A stretch of 64,000 nt of DNA from Paenibacillus_AR mesotrionivorans (GCF_046098205.1 NZ_JBJURJ010000008.1:62001-126000); one strand, 5' to 3'. Shown: positions 1 to 9,120, counted from the stretch's first letter. Numbers and translations are program-made. The notes: generated by a model not told the origin, from the sequence alone.

Positions 1-645
1 GCCGTCAATATCGGAGGCCTCATATAATTCCTTGTTGATGCCGGTTATGGCTGCCAGATAGATGATGGTCCCCCAGCCGATATTCTGCCAGACGCCGACG
101 GAGATATAGGTCATCAGCCAGGGCAATTTCTGCGACAGGAACTCGATCTTCTCAAACCCGAAGCCCGCCAGGAAATTGTTAACCATGCCACTGTTGGAGA
201 ACATCAGGTAAACCATACCGCCAATGATTACCCAGGACAAAAAGTGGGGCAGATACAGCACCGTCTGGGTCATTTTCTTGAATTTCTCTTGTCGGACCTC
301 ATTAAGCAGCACTGCAAGCAGAATGGGGGCCGGAAAACCTGCGATCAGGTCCAGCACATTCAGAACCAGTGTATTCTTCAGCGCACGGTAGAAGCTGTCC
401 TGGGAGAATATAAACCGGAACACATCCAGCCCCACCCATTCGCTCCCTTTAATCCCTTCGAAAATGTTGTAATCCTGGAAGGCCATCACCAGGCCGTAGA
501 TAGGCGCGTACTTGAAGATTGCAATGTACGCAATGGGCAGCAGCAATAGGACATACAACAGCGCATCTCTCTTGATATTGTGCAAAAATTTATTTTTCTG
601 TTTTATTGCGGCGTATTCCGGGGAACTGTCTAAAACCGCTTTCAT
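1..645 (-). CDS. Sugar ABC transporter permease, LplB type (3' end beyond window)
   Basis: Inner-membrane permease of a carbohydrate ABC importer (CUT1/LplB group); the first 215 codons are visible. The ATG at 645 is chosen because GGAGGG lies 9 nt upstream; the in-frame ATG at 654 touches the SD. A basic N-terminus is followed by a membrane helix (LLYVLLLLPIAYIAIF, about residues 31-46), then YAPIYGLVMAFQDYN, a typical sequence after helix 1 in this group. More helices follow, and the window edge falls in the EAA loop (YEASDIDG), which contacts the ATPase. The partner permease and binding protein are expected beyond position 1. The AraC gene upstream on the same strand may control it. Confidence 0.88.
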   Translation of the reverse strand, partial: MKAVLDSSPEYAAIKQKNKFLHNIKRDALLYVLLLLPIAYIAIFKYAPIYGLVMAFQDYNIFEGIKGSEWVGLDVFRFIFSQDSFYRALKNTLVLNVLDLIAGFPAPILLAVLLNEVRQEKFKKMTQTVLYLPHFLSWVIIGGMVYLMFSNSGMVNNFLAGFGFEKIEFLSQKLPWLMTYISVGVWQNIGWGTIIYLAAITGINKELYEASDIDG

Positions 646-699
646 TTTCCTCATCCCTCCGACTGTTGTAAGGAGCTGTGAGGAAATTAGCATCCGCTT

Positions 700-741
700 T
701 TGTTGATAAAATCTCCATGGTTTTGGGAGTTTTGTCAACAA
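700..741. promoter_or_regulatory. Imperfect inverted repeat upstream of the permease
   Basis: TTGTTGATAAAATCTCC and GGAGTTTTGTCAACAA face each other across about 9 nt, some 55 nt upstream of the permease start. The minus-strand copy contains a perfect -35 hexamer TTGACA, but no good -10 lies at 17 nt. It could be an operator for the neighbouring AraC regulator or a leader hairpin; the sequence does not decide. Confidence 0.45.
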
Positions 742-867
742 ATTAGCGGTACTTTATTTCGTCGCAGTCTCCAAGGAGCTCTCTCATGTGTTTTATTATA
801 GCCGCCGGAGGAAACAAGAAAAATGTACTCCCTTAAATCAATTTTGTACTAACTTAAAAAGGTCATT

Positions 868-1725
868 CTACATAAATCGTTTCCTGAATTCCTTGGGGGA
901 GCATTGATTGTATTTATGAAACATCTTGTAAAAGTTCGTCATATTCGGTATCCCTACCAAGGAGGCCGTTTCCAAAACGGAGATATCCCGGGTCAATAAA
1001 AGCAGCTCCGCATGGGCAATTTTTTTGGAATTGACGTATTCGATAAACGTTTTGCCCATGACCTTCTTGAAGTATTTGCCAAAATAAAAGTAGTCCAGAT
1101 TCATGATTTTGGCCGCTTCCTTCATGTCTACCCGATCAAGCAGGTGTTTGTCGATATAGTCCAATACAGGCACCAGCTTGGCCAGCTCCCTGTCCGGATT
1201 GACGTCTAAGAGAGAGCTGTCGTCATTGCGCAGAAGAGCCAGGATAATCCGGTAGATCAGGCTGTGAATGGCGATTTCATGTCCTTTTTGCCTGTTGGTA
1301 TACTCTGTGGCAATTTCACGAATAGAAGCGAACACCTGCGCTTTAACATCGGGATGCTTGTCAAAAATGGAGTTGAGCTTGCTGTACAACCGCCCCGCCT
1401 CCGTAAAATGCTTCATGTACGGAATCATATCCTGGCCGAGAAACTTGAATATATCGAACTGCAGCACAATATACTCCATCACACCCGCCTCCTTAAAAGA
1501 ATGATGAGGCTCGAAGGAGCCGATAATCGCCACATCCCCGCCGGACAGCCGGAGCACCTTGTCCTTGGTGTACATGCTGAACTCCCCTTGGACAACAGCG
1601 ATCAGCTCAAGCTCGTTATGGTAATGCCACTTGCCCACTACCCGCTCATTCCGGAATTGATGCAGAACCCGGACAGGCTGTAGGGGATTCTCATATACAA
1701 TCCGTTCGCTCATGTGATTGGCCAT
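868..1725 (-). CDS. AraC-family transcriptional regulator
   Basis: 285-residue DNA-binding regulator. The N-terminal half is a cupin-like sensor domain (WHYHNELELIAVVQGE, then GGDVAIIG). The C-terminal ~100 residues carry the two helix-turn-helix units of AraC proteins: MKEAAKIMNLDYFYFGKYFKK, then SVLETASLVGIPNMTNFYKMFHK and the closing SPKEFRKRF. The start at 1725 has GGGAG 6 nt upstream. Such regulators usually sit beside LplB-type sugar importers and sense the imported sugar; control of the permease to the left is inferred. It is separated from the glycosidase upstream by a terminator. Confidence 0.9.
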   Translation of the reverse strand: MANHMSERIVYENPLQPVRVLHQFRNERVVGKWHYHNELELIAVVQGEFSMYTKDKVLRLSGGDVAIIGSFEPHHSFKEAGVMEYIVLQFDIFKFLGQDMIPYMKHFTEAGRLYSKLNSIFDKHPDVKAQVFASIREIATEYTNRQKGHEIAIHSLIYRIILALLRNDDSSLLDVNPDRELAKLVPVLDYIDKHLLDRVDMKEAAKIMNLDYFYFGKYFKKVMGKTFIEYVNSKKIAHAELLLLTRDISVLETASLVGIPNMTNFYKMFHKYNQCSPKEFRKRFM

Positions 1726-1790
1726 TATATTCTCCCGTCATTTCCCTCGATTGGATTACACTTCGCCTCTATTATAACAATGAACCGGCA

Positions 1791-1832
1791 CAATAAAACC
1801 GCAGCCTGCAAAATGCATTTGCAAGACTGCGG
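1791..1832 (-). terminator. Rho-independent terminator of the GH127-like gene
   Basis: On the minus strand CCGCAG and CTGCGG pair with an inner TTGCAAATGCATTTTGCA stem, followed by TTTTATT. It lies 20 nt after the glycosidase stop and separates it from the AraC gene. Confidence 0.8.
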
Positions 1833-1851
1833 CCTCCGTTGGGCTAAGCCA

Positions 1852-3561
1852 TTATTTTTTCTGTGCCTGCTGGGTAGGACCATAATTGGCTGCTCCGCTG
1901 AATTGGACATTCTCCGCGGACGGAACATACTTCGGAATACGCAGATCCCGTTGGTACAGCCGCAGATGCTCTCCGCGCGGGAGAATATCGATGACATCGC
2001 AGCCTCTCCAGGATACCGAATACTCCTCCCCCCGAACCGTTTCCTTCACTACCGCCGTCTCCAAGGGATGCTCCAGCTCCACCACATCCCCTGCCGCTAC
2101 ATGGCGGAATACCACCAGATTGCCTTCCCTGTCAGGTGTACAGCCCTTCCCATTCATCCTACCGTGCAGTTCCCCGCCCATCCAGCCGTAAAGACGAATG
2201 GCAACGTGGCAATGCCGTTTAGGCGTTACGGTGATGCGGCCTGTATTGGGGTAATCCATCCGTACTGTGGCTTCCTCCGTGTCCTTGTCCACCGGGATCT
2301 GCACAACAACGGTTCCCTCCTGGAATTCTACTGCACGGGTCCAGACAATTTCCAGAGCAACCGGAGCCATGCCGACGCAGCAGCCTGCAATGGAACGGAA
2401 TTTGGATAAGGAGATGGAATTGACCAGGGAACCGCCTGTGAAGCCGCCGATCATTCTTTTGTCAATATCTCTGTAGGTCAAACCGTCGCTGTCCGGGAGG
2501 GTGTTGTCCGTCACTACATAGGAGGATACCTTCACCTGGTTTTCCACCAGCTGGTTGCGGGCGAACAGGGCCATATCCGTCCAATATTCCTCGTAACCCG
2601 CGAGAATCAGCTCATTGGCGCACTCAATCATATCCTTGATGCAGCAGGTTTCACAGTGCTCCTCATGGTGGGGATGCCATTGGGCATATTCGGGCACCCA
2701 GCCGAAGGAGGAGGACAAGGACCGGATGTAATCGTAAATGCCTTTGCCTGTCTTGATATAACGGAGGTTGCCCGTTACCCGGCCAAGCCGGACCAGCCCG
2801 GATGCTACCCAGCCTGCCGAATGGACATGGCCGAAGAACTCCATTTTGTAATTAAAATAACGGGACGGCCCTAAGAGGTGATTAGCCAAGCCGGTAGCCA
2901 AATCAAGGGCAACCTCATCATGGGCAATCTCATACCTCCGCACCAGGGAATGGAGCATGATGGCATTGCGGATCGCATGCTCACCCCGGCCGGTATGCCG
3001 GGTCAGATCGAAGCCGCCGTCCTTGAGATACACGTCGTTGGGAAATTCATAGATGGGCTCCTTCTCCGCGAAGTCGCCTGACCAGAAGGTTCTGACCTTC
3101 CGTTCGATAACCAAGGAGCGCATTCCCCGGACCAGCTCCGAGGCTCTTGTTTCCGCCTCCGCATCTCCGGGATTTTTCTCCACCATCCGGTTCAGCGCGG
3201 GCAGGATATAGCCCATCTCATGGAAGGAGCTGTGATTGGTATGGGTCCATGGATACGGCTCATGGAAACGCAGCCCGTGTTCCCCCCAGGACTTCATCAC
3301 ATGTCTGCGGAAGGACTCTTGAACGGCGGCGCCTTCCTCCGTACCCAGCATGCTGCGGACAGCGTCAATGGCTTCATACCAGGAGCCCACCAGCTCCGCA
3401 TCATCCACCCGGCAGTGAGCCGCCTCGGCTGGTTTTTTATGAGGCAGGATCAGCCAATACGGCAGGTTGTCGATTTTTTCGTCCACCATGGACGTCAAAT
3501 AACCCAGCACCAGCCGGGCGTTGTGCAGCGGTTCAAATTTCTCATATGTTTGATTGGACAT
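1852..3561 (-). CDS. GH127-like glycoside hydrolase (beta-L-arabinofuranosidase superfamily)
   Basis: 569-residue protein resembling the GH127/DUF1680 (alpha/alpha)6-barrel enzymes that remove beta-L-arabinofuranose from plant glycans. The characteristic cysteine patches are present: HCETCCIKDM near residue 325 and AGCCVGM near 400. In GH127, cysteines of such patches form the catalytic Cys and a zinc site. A beta-rich C-terminal part follows. The start at 3561 (MSNQTYEKF) is preferred over 3585 because GGAGG lies 8 nt before it. There is no signal peptide, so a cytoplasmic enzyme acting on imported oligosaccharides is likely. The exact GH family and substrate are uncertain; it could be a related uncharacterised six-hairpin family. 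Confidence 0.7.
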   Translation of the reverse strand: MSNQTYEKFEPLHNARLVLGYLTSMVDEKIDNLPYWLILPHKKPAEAAHCRVDDAELVGSWYEAIDAVRSMLGTEEGAAVQESFRRHVMKSWGEHGLRFHEPYPWTHTNHSSFHEMGYILPALNRMVEKNPGDAEAETRASELVRGMRSLVIERKVRTFWSGDFAEKEPIYEFPNDVYLKDGGFDLTRHTGRGEHAIRNAIMLHSLVRRYEIAHDEVALDLATGLANHLLGPSRYFNYKMEFFGHVHSAGWVASGLVRLGRVTGNLRYIKTGKGIYDYIRSLSSSFGWVPEYAQWHPHHEEHCETCCIKDMIECANELILAGYEEYWTDMALFARNQLVENQVKVSSYVVTDNTLPDSDGLTYRDIDKRMIGGFTGGSLVNSISLSKFRSIAGCCVGMAPVALEIVWTRAVEFQEGTVVVQIPVDKDTEEATVRMDYPNTGRITVTPKRHCHVAIRLYGWMGGELHGRMNGKGCTPDREGNLVVFRHVAAGDVVELEHPLETAVVKETVRGEEYSVSWRGCDVIDILPRGEHLRLYQRDLRIPKYVPSAENVQFSGAANYGPTQQAQKK

Positions 3562-3685
3562 ATTCCATACCTCCAGCTGTATCACCGATTTTGTTCTCCC
3601 CTAAGGGACCTGTATCGATCATACCGCTGGCGGCCTATGGAATGAAATCAAGCTTTTGGTCTGGTTTATACACTTTTTGGTGTTT

Positions 3686-4393
3686 TTAGGCCAGGAACTT
3701 GTAGCCGGAGCCCCATACGGTTCCGATGTATTGGGGCTTCGACGGATTCTCCTCTATCTTCTCCCGGATCCGGGCGATATGGACCGTTACAGTAGAGATA
3801 TCTCCCGTGGCATCAAAGCCCCATATCCGTTCAAACAATTCCTCCTTGCTGAATACCCGGCCCGGATGCTGGAACAAAAACAGGAGCAGGTCGAACTCCT
3901 TTTGGGGGAGAAGCACCTCCTGTCCGTTTAACAGCACCTGTCGGGCCTCCTTCTCAATCTCCAGCCCCCGGACCTGCAGACTCCGTTTCTTGGGACCGTT
4001 GCCGAACCTTTCCTTCATCCGTTCGAATTTCTGGATATGGGCCTTCACCCGGGCGACCAGCTCGCCGGAGCTGAAGGGTTTGGTGATATAGTCGTCCGCG
4101 CCAAGGCCCAAACCTTTGATCTTGTACAGCTCCTCTCCCCTGGCAGATACCAGAAGGACAGGAAGCAGCTCCTGCCCGCGGATGGTTTTGAGCACCTCAA
4201 AGCCATCCATTCCCGGCAGCATAATATCCAGAATTACCAGATCATAATCCGTCTTCTCCATAGCCTTAAGCCCCTCGGGACCACTGGCGGCAACGGTTAC
4301 CGCATATCCGGAAATCTCCAGATAATCTTTCTGCAGAAGGGCAATGCTTTGGTCGTCTTCAATGATCAGGATGTTCTTCGTTACAGTATCCAT
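3686..4393 (-). CDS. OmpR/PhoB-type response regulator
   Basis: 235-residue regulator with an N-terminal receiver domain (acidic pair IIEDDQ, phosphoacceptor Asp in LVILDIMLPGMDG, conserved Lys in ITKPF). A C-terminal winged helix follows (STVTVHIARIREKI, then GTVWGSGYKF). The start at 4393 directly follows the kinase stop (TAAcATG), with GGAGG 5 nt upstream inside the kinase 3' end. The pair is therefore translationally coupled. It is last in the run of secreted protein, ABC ATPase, ABC permease, kinase and regulator, and probably controls that transporter. Confidence 0.93.
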   Translation of the reverse strand: MDTVTKNILIIEDDQSIALLQKDYLEISGYAVTVAASGPEGLKAMEKTDYDLVILDIMLPGMDGFEVLKTIRGQELLPVLLVSARGEELYKIKGLGLGADDYITKPFSSGELVARVKAHIQKFERMKERFGNGPKKRSLQVRGLEIEKEARQVLLNGQEVLLPQKEFDLLLFLFQHPGRVFSKEELFERIWGFDATGDISTVTVHIARIREKIEENPSKPQYIGTVWGSGYKFLA

Positions 4394-4394
4394 G

Positions 4395-5843
4395 TTAGCC
4401 TCCATGGGATAAGCTTTTCTTGAGGGAGATGATCATCCTGGTGCCTTGCCCCGGCTCGCTCCGGGCCCACAGGCTTCCTTCATGTCCCTCTACGATTTGT
4501 TTGGCAATGGCCAAGCCGAGGCCACTGCCGCTGGCGTTCTTGCGCGCCGCATCAACCCTGTAGAACCGGTCGAACACATAAGGCAAATCTGTTTCCGGTA
4601 TTCCCCTGCCGTTATCCTGTATCTCGATCAGGGCCGAGCCCCGGGTTTCTCTAAGAATCACCGCCACCTGTCCCTGCGGCTTATCCATATATTTTAACGC
4701 GTTGTCTAGAATATTCTGGACCACTCTTTTGAATCTCTCTCTGTCTATGCGGACCGTCACCGGCTTCTCCAGCTCCATCGACAGCTCCAGGCTCACTCCG
4801 GCCTGCTGGAACTCATACTGGTTGTCAGTAATGCAATCCTCGAAGTAGCGGAAGAGATCCGTCTCTTCAAAATGATAAGGCAGCTGGTTCAGATCCAGCG
4901 ACGAGTACAAAAGCAGATCATCCATCAGCGTATTGACCAGCTCTGCCTTGGAGCGGGCGGTTTCCAGATACTCCTGCATTTTCTCCGGCGTCCGGGCCAC
5001 TCCGTCCATAATACCTTCAATATAACCCTTAATGGAGGTTACCGGCGTCTTGAGATCATGGGAGATGCTTGAAACCAGAAATTTGCGGTTCTCGTCATAT
5101 TTCTGCTGCATATAAACGGATTCCTTCAGCCGGATCCGCATAATCTCCAGGGTTCTCCCCAATTCCCGGACCTCATCCTCTCCCTCCTCGGCTATGCCGC
5201 CATCCAGGTCACCCTCACTGATCTTCGCCGCGGCGTCCTTCAACCGGGAAACCGGGCGGATAATCGCCTTGGAGAAGCGGTGGGAAACCCAAGCGTTCAG
5301 AAGCAGCAGACTCAGGATAAATACAGCAGCCGCCAACAGCCCCAGCGTTTTGTAGAAGCCGGTGTTCAGTTGTACCGGAGACAGCAGCACCAGAGCCCCC
5401 TTCGCCCCGGATGGCAGGGAATAGGGGAGCCGCTCATAAAAATAGGTCTTCCGCTCCAACTGGAAGGTCTCCTGATCCATGGTGTTTTCCGCCAGATGCT
5501 GCAGCTTGGCCACATCCATGGAATTCAGGGTCATGGTGGCAAAAACCGTCTCCCCGTTGCGGAGGAGCACGGCTTCGCTGCCGGCGGCCCGCACCCGGAG
5601 GGTCAGCTGCTGCTTGAAGGCAGGATTGGACAGCTGCTCGAAGGTATACGTCTGCATTTCACTTTTGATCTCGTTCAGAGCATACTTTACCTCATAGGCC
5701 TTATATACACCATCCAGGTACGTTTCCTGGCCAAGAACCTTGGTGTAGAAGGCAATAAACACGATAGCCGCCAGAAGCGTCATTCCTACTGCGCCCAGGA
5801 CCGTCAACAGATTCAGCACATAGAAACGTCTGGTCAAATTCAT
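4395..5843 (-). CDS. Membrane sensor histidine kinase
   Basis: 482 residues. Two membrane helices (about 12-35 and 165-187) enclose an extracytoplasmic sensor of about 130 residues; then come HAMP, HisKA (SSISHDLKTPVTSIKGY, phospho-His) and an HATPase domain (QNILDNALKY, DNGRGIP, GSGLGLAIAKQIV). It forms a two-component pair with the regulator whose start it almost overlaps. No good SD stands before the ATG. Instead an 8-codon ORF, MHTLMDSP, starts 26 nt upstream and its stop overlaps the kinase ATG (ATGA), suggesting coupled initiation from the AAGGAG at the permease end. Confidence 0.93.
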   Translation of the reverse strand: MNLTRRFYVLNLLTVLGAVGMTLLAAIVFIAFYTKVLGQETYLDGVYKAYEVKYALNEIKSEMQTYTFEQLSNPAFKQQLTLRVRAAGSEAVLLRNGETVFATMTLNSMDVAKLQHLAENTMDQETFQLERKTYFYERLPYSLPSGAKGALVLLSPVQLNTGFYKTLGLLAAAVFILSLLLLNAWVSHRFSKAIIRPVSRLKDAAAKISEGDLDGGIAEEGEDEVRELGRTLEIMRIRLKESVYMQQKYDENRKFLVSSISHDLKTPVTSIKGYIEGIMDGVARTPEKMQEYLETARSKAELVNTLMDDLLLYSSLDLNQLPYHFEETDLFRYFEDCITDNQYEFQQAGVSLELSMELEKPVTVRIDRERFKRVVQNILDNALKYMDKPQGQVAVILRETRGSALIEIQDNGRGIPETDLPYVFDRFYRVDAARKNASGSGLGLAIAKQIVEGHEGSLWARSEPGQGTRMIISLKKSLSHGG

Positions 5844-5873
5844 GGCGAATCCATTAGGGTGTGCATATAAGCC

Positions 5874-6626
5874 CTAAATCTCCTTCCTGTCGAACAGATA
5901 AAAGCCTGCGGTAAACAGCATTATACCACATCCTGACAGAATGAGAGTCTGACGCAGGATTTTGGCCCAATTCAGGGTATCTGAAATCCACAGGGTATAC
6001 CAATCGAACATAGAGGTGATAAAGAAGCTGGAATAAACCGAAAAGAATGCGCCTAACACCCACAGCACGACGAAGGCCAAAACCGACAGGAAGAACACCG
6101 CCAGTCCGCCGCGGAGCACATTGCCCAGACAAACGACAAGAAGAGCGAAAACAAATATCGGCAAAAATGTTGCCCCGTAGGACAAAAACACTCTCCAGAT
6201 GCCTATAATGCTGATGGAGGTCATGTTGAACATGATCCCGGTCAAAAGGGAGAGAACCATCACCAGCGCCAGATTGGCGGCGATGAATATGGCCAAGTTG
6301 GCAACCTTTGCGCTGAATACACTGAACCGGGAGACCGGGCGCAGCAGTGTCAGCTTCATGGTATTGGCGGAAAATTCACCATTAAACATGTCAATTGCCA
6401 CGAAGGTAGCAAACAGCGGCAGGATGGTGTAGGTAATGAGGGACAGGACCACCAGCGGAAATTCAGTGCTGCCTACCACCCGGAGGCCTAATCCGTGTTT
6501 GATGGTAGTGACGGCCAATTGGCCCGTTAATACGGCGATTACGGAAAAGATAACGGCAGCCAGGATTTTTTTCTTTTTGACCAGCTTAACCAGTTCGTTC
6601 TGTAGGGTTGCCTTAAACCCGTCCAT
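5874..6626 (-). CDS. ABC transporter permease (ABC-2/BcrB type)
   Basis: 250-residue integral membrane protein. A basic N-terminal segment (LVKLVKKKK) precedes about six hydrophobic helices, as in exporter permeases paired with BcrA-like ATPases. The start at 6626 (MDGFKATLQ) overlaps the ATPase stop by 14 nt; the longer reading from 6701 lies inside the ATPase gene and is rejected. With the ATPase upstream and kinase/regulator downstream it fits export of, or protection from, a peptide antibiotic or envelope stress. The substrate cannot be named. Confidence 0.85.
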   Translation of the reverse strand: MDGFKATLQNELVKLVKKKKILAAVIFSVIAVLTGQLAVTTIKHGLGLRVVGSTEFPLVVLSLITYTILPLFATFVAIDMFNGEFSANTMKLTLLRPVSRFSVFSAKVANLAIFIAANLALVMVLSLLTGIMFNMTSISIIGIWRVFLSYGATFLPIFVFALLVVCLGNVLRGGLAVFFLSVLAFVVLWVLGAFFSVYSSFFITSMFDWYTLWISDTLNWAKILRQTLILSGCGIMLFTAGFYLFDRKEI

Positions 6627-7344
6627 TGCGTTCCACCTCACTGACGAAGTAATTCTCCAAGGATGAATAATCGGACAATATCTTATCGGTGTACTCCACA
6701 TGAACCAGCTTCCCGTTGTACACCACGCCGATCCGGTTGCAGGTCAGCTCCACATCATGGATCAGATGGCTGGAGATCAGGAACGTGGTTCCCTCCTCAG
6801 CCAGATGCTTGATCAGCTTCCGCATAGCCAGCATGCCTTCCACATCCAGGCCGTTCAGAGGTTCATCCATAATCAGAAGCTTCGGCCGGGACAAAATCGC
6901 TGCTGCCACTCCCAGACGCTGCTTCATGCCAAGGGAGAATTTCCCCGCCTTCTCATGCTTGTACTTGATGAGTCCCGTCCATTCCAGACATTCATCAATT
7001 CTGGCTTGGTCCACCTCCGGATAATACCGGGCAAATTGCTTCAAGTTATCGTTGGCCGTGAGGTAAGGGAACGACTCCGCTGTTTCGATAATACAGCCCA
7101 CATGCTTCATGGCCTGCACCATATTCTCCTGCACATCCGCTCCAAAAAGTCTTACTCCTCCCCGGTCCGGTTTGATCAGACCTGTGATGAGCTTCATGGC
7201 TGTGGTTTTACCTGCCCCATTGGGCCCGAGCAATCCGAAGATATCCCCTTGATGCACGGTCAGGTCCATATCCCGGATCCCCCGGCCATTCTTGTACATT
7301 TTTGTTAATCCGGTGATTTCCATAACAGCTTGCATATGCGGCAC
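6613..7344 (-). CDS. ABC transporter ATP-binding protein (BcrA-like)
   Basis: ATPase of the exporter formed with the overlapping permease. Walker A is GPNGAGKTT, the signature is FSLGMKQRLGVAAAIL, Walker B is LLIMDEPLNGLD, and the switch His is in ISSHLIHD. The start is taken as GTG at 7344 (VPHMQAVMEITG) because GGAGGAG lies just upstream; ATG at 7335 or 7323 are alternatives. It ends VERNGRV, inside which the permease ATG begins. A C-terminal extension of about 30 residues after the core domain is typical of BcrA-type proteins. Confidence 0.9.
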   Translation of the reverse strand: MPHMQAVMEITGLTKMYKNGRGIRDMDLTVHQGDIFGLLGPNGAGKTTAMKLITGLIKPDRGGVRLFGADVQENMVQAMKHVGCIIETAESFPYLTANDNLKQFARYYPEVDQARIDECLEWTGLIKYKHEKAGKFSLGMKQRLGVAAAILSRPKLLIMDEPLNGLDVEGMLAMRKLIKHLAEEGTTFLISSHLIHDVELTCNRIGVVYNGKLVHVEYTDKILSDYSSLENYFVSEVERNGRV

Positions 7345-7366
7345 TCTCTCCTCCATAAGCATAATC

Positions 7367-7414
7367 AGGAAGCTGCCGCAGCAGCTTCCTTTTTTTCGGA
7401 TTCCCGCAGGAACC
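7367..7414. other. Pair of hairpins between secreted-protein gene and ABC ATPase
   Basis: AGGAAGCTGC/GCAGCTTCCT is followed on the plus strand by seven T, and GGATTCC/GGAACC is a second small hairpin. For the minus-strand operon they lie between two genes and lack a T tract, so they would not stop that transcript by themselves. They could stabilise RNA ends or stop antisense transcription from the left. Confidence 0.5.
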
Positions 7415-7416
7415 CC

Positions 7417-8670
7417 TTATTCGAATACGCGGTTAAACTCTGCACCGAAGTTGTCCATACGCTTGGCCACGGAAACCGGCAGCTCTTGGGTATGCATAAA
7501 TACATTGCCCATGCCGTTCGGGAACAGCTGGAAGGAGCCTTTTTCCCCGGCTGATGTGGTAAAGATGTAGGCAGGACCTCTATCCGACTCCGATTTATCA
7601 TTAAACGTAAATACCAGCGGTTCGCCAATTTCTTTTTCAAATTCCGGTTTCACCGTTTCGGTATATGTGCCGGTAACGCGTCCTTGTCCCACACTGGTAA
7701 TCTCCAGCACACGCTCTCCTGCTTTCACGAACTGACCGTTCTTCTCAATAACAATATCATTCTTATATTTGCCCACATATTTGCTGCTCAAGCCATTGTC
7801 CCCTTGTTCGGCCTTGGTTACATTGGCGTTCGTCAGATCGGGCATCACAATTTTGGTATCGCCCACAGCTGTCATTCTCGCCGTTACCCCAACGGACAGA
7901 TCATGAACATTGCCGTCTTTATCCTTGCCCGAAAGCACGATTTCCCCGGTTATGTTCTCAAGCATCCCGTCCTTCTGCTGCGAAGCCAATCCGGTAACCT
8001 TCTTTACATAAATGTCGCTTTCAATCTGCGGAATATTCATCTCCCGGTTGGAGCGGCTTTCATCCACCAGAATCTTTTTGAAGCCGAAGGAAGCAATCGC
8101 GTTCACCAAGGCGGGCACTTGAGCCTCCGACAAGCTGGCCGAGTAGGTTTTGCCGCCGTCCGTCCCGTTTTCCGCTTGGACATAATCCTTCAGATTGCCC
8201 ACGATGGCATCGAATACCTTCTCGAGCTCGGCTGCTCCCTGCTCCTTGAAGGGGTCCCGGAACGCCCGGTCCCTGCTGGGAAGAGGCTGTGAATATTCGG
8301 TAACATTGTAAGTATCGTCGAAGCTTCCTTTCCATATCGAGCGGTTCGGATCCTGATAGGAATAATTCTGGGTGGGCTCTGCCTTGCCGTATTGAGTAAC
8401 CGAGGTATTCTCTGTGGCTTTCGTCGCGCTGTCGTACTTGGTCCGCTGGGAAACCTCCATAAAGGTCTCTCCGTTATTCTTCATGGTGTACATCGCTTCC
8501 ATGGTGTAATTGCCAAGCCCCGTTTCCATCTGGGAAGCGGTGGTTTTGATGGAGCTCTTCAACTGGTCGTAGCCGGACCCGATCAGGGCGTCGGCGAAGG
8601 CCGTGGAGATGAACAGAGTGGCGCCCAGGGTAAAGGACAGAGCCGTTACCGTCTTTTTGTTAAGCTTCAT
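7417..8670 (-). CDS. Secreted protein of unknown function, first gene before the ABC/two-component set
   Basis: 417 residues with a clear Sec signal peptide (KKTVTALSFTLGATLFISTAFADA, cleavage near residue 27, after AFA). The mature part is hydrophilic and contains no cysteine that I can see. The ATG has AAAGGAG 7 nt upstream. I recognise no family. Its position directly upstream of the ABC ATPase, permease, kinase and regulator suggests an extracellular partner of that system, such as a sensor or substrate-binding protein, but this is inferred from context only. Confidence 0.75.
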   Translation of the reverse strand: MKLNKKTVTALSFTLGATLFISTAFADALIGSGYDQLKSSIKTTASQMETGLGNYTMEAMYTMKNNGETFMEVSQRTKYDSATKATENTSVTQYGKAEPTQNYSYQDPNRSIWKGSFDDTYNVTEYSQPLPSRDRAFRDPFKEQGAAELEKVFDAIVGNLKDYVQAENGTDGGKTYSASLSEAQVPALVNAIASFGFKKILVDESRSNREMNIPQIESDIYVKKVTGLASQQKDGMLENITGEIVLSGKDKDGNVHDLSVGVTARMTAVGDTKIVMPDLTNANVTKAEQGDNGLSSKYVGKYKNDIVIEKNGQFVKAGERVLEITSVGQGRVTGTYTETVKPEFEKEIGEPLVFTFNDKSESDRGPAYIFTTSAGEKGSFQLFPNGMGNVFMHTQELPVSVAKRMDNFGAEFNRVFE

Positions 8671-8702
8671 AGTGAGTCTCCTTTGCTTTAGGTAAATAGT
8701 GG

Positions 8703-8714
8703 GGAAACGTTTCC
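8703..8714. promoter_or_regulatory. Palindrome GGAAACGTTTCC upstream of the secreted-protein gene
   Basis: A perfect 12-bp palindrome with a central CG, 33 nt upstream of the start codon. Centre and symmetry resemble LacI/CcpA-family operators, though it differs from the usual cre consensus. A regulatory role is inferred. Confidence 0.4.
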
Positions 8715-8821
8715 TTACGATTTATTGTATCGGAGAGGTATTGCCTCCTTCTAAATGAAGTATTAACAAAGTATTAATTATGGCGGCGCAACTCCTTACG
8801 TCTCGTGCGTCTATTGACGCG

Positions 8822-9120
8822 TAACGAATCTGTGACACGCTATCCTGAAATACCATTGGTCCCTGCCAAAGGCCGGATGATGGTATGGAAGCCTCGAAAT
8901 TGGCGAAGCCGATTTGAGGGCTTGACCATAGTCTAGCGTAACGAATCTGTGACACGCTATTTCGCGAAAAACAGGCATGTTAAAAATCTAACGAATCTGT
9001 AACACGCTATTCGCCAGTATCAAGGCATTTCGGCGCCAATTCGGACAAATAGTGTGGCTCAGATTCGTTAGATTTAGTAAATGCCCATATCCGGTCAAAT
9101 AGCGTGGCTCAGGTTCGTTA
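8822..9120. repeat. Five copies of a 22-nt TAACGAATCTG repeat, three direct and two inverted
   Basis: Direct copies lie at 8822-8843, 8939-8960 and 8989-9010 (TAACGAATCTGTGACACG...). Inverted copies lie at 9049-9070 and 9099-9120 (...CTCAGATTCGTTA). They fill most of the 525-bp gap between 8670 and 9197, which otherwise shows no gene. Inverted pairs could form hairpins. Related TAACGG clusters occur at 19.7 and 60.9 kb. Confidence 0.75.

Noticed and set aside
244..549. Plus-strand ORF of 101 residues
   Set aside because: It lies antisense to the well-supported permease and shows no protein-like features.
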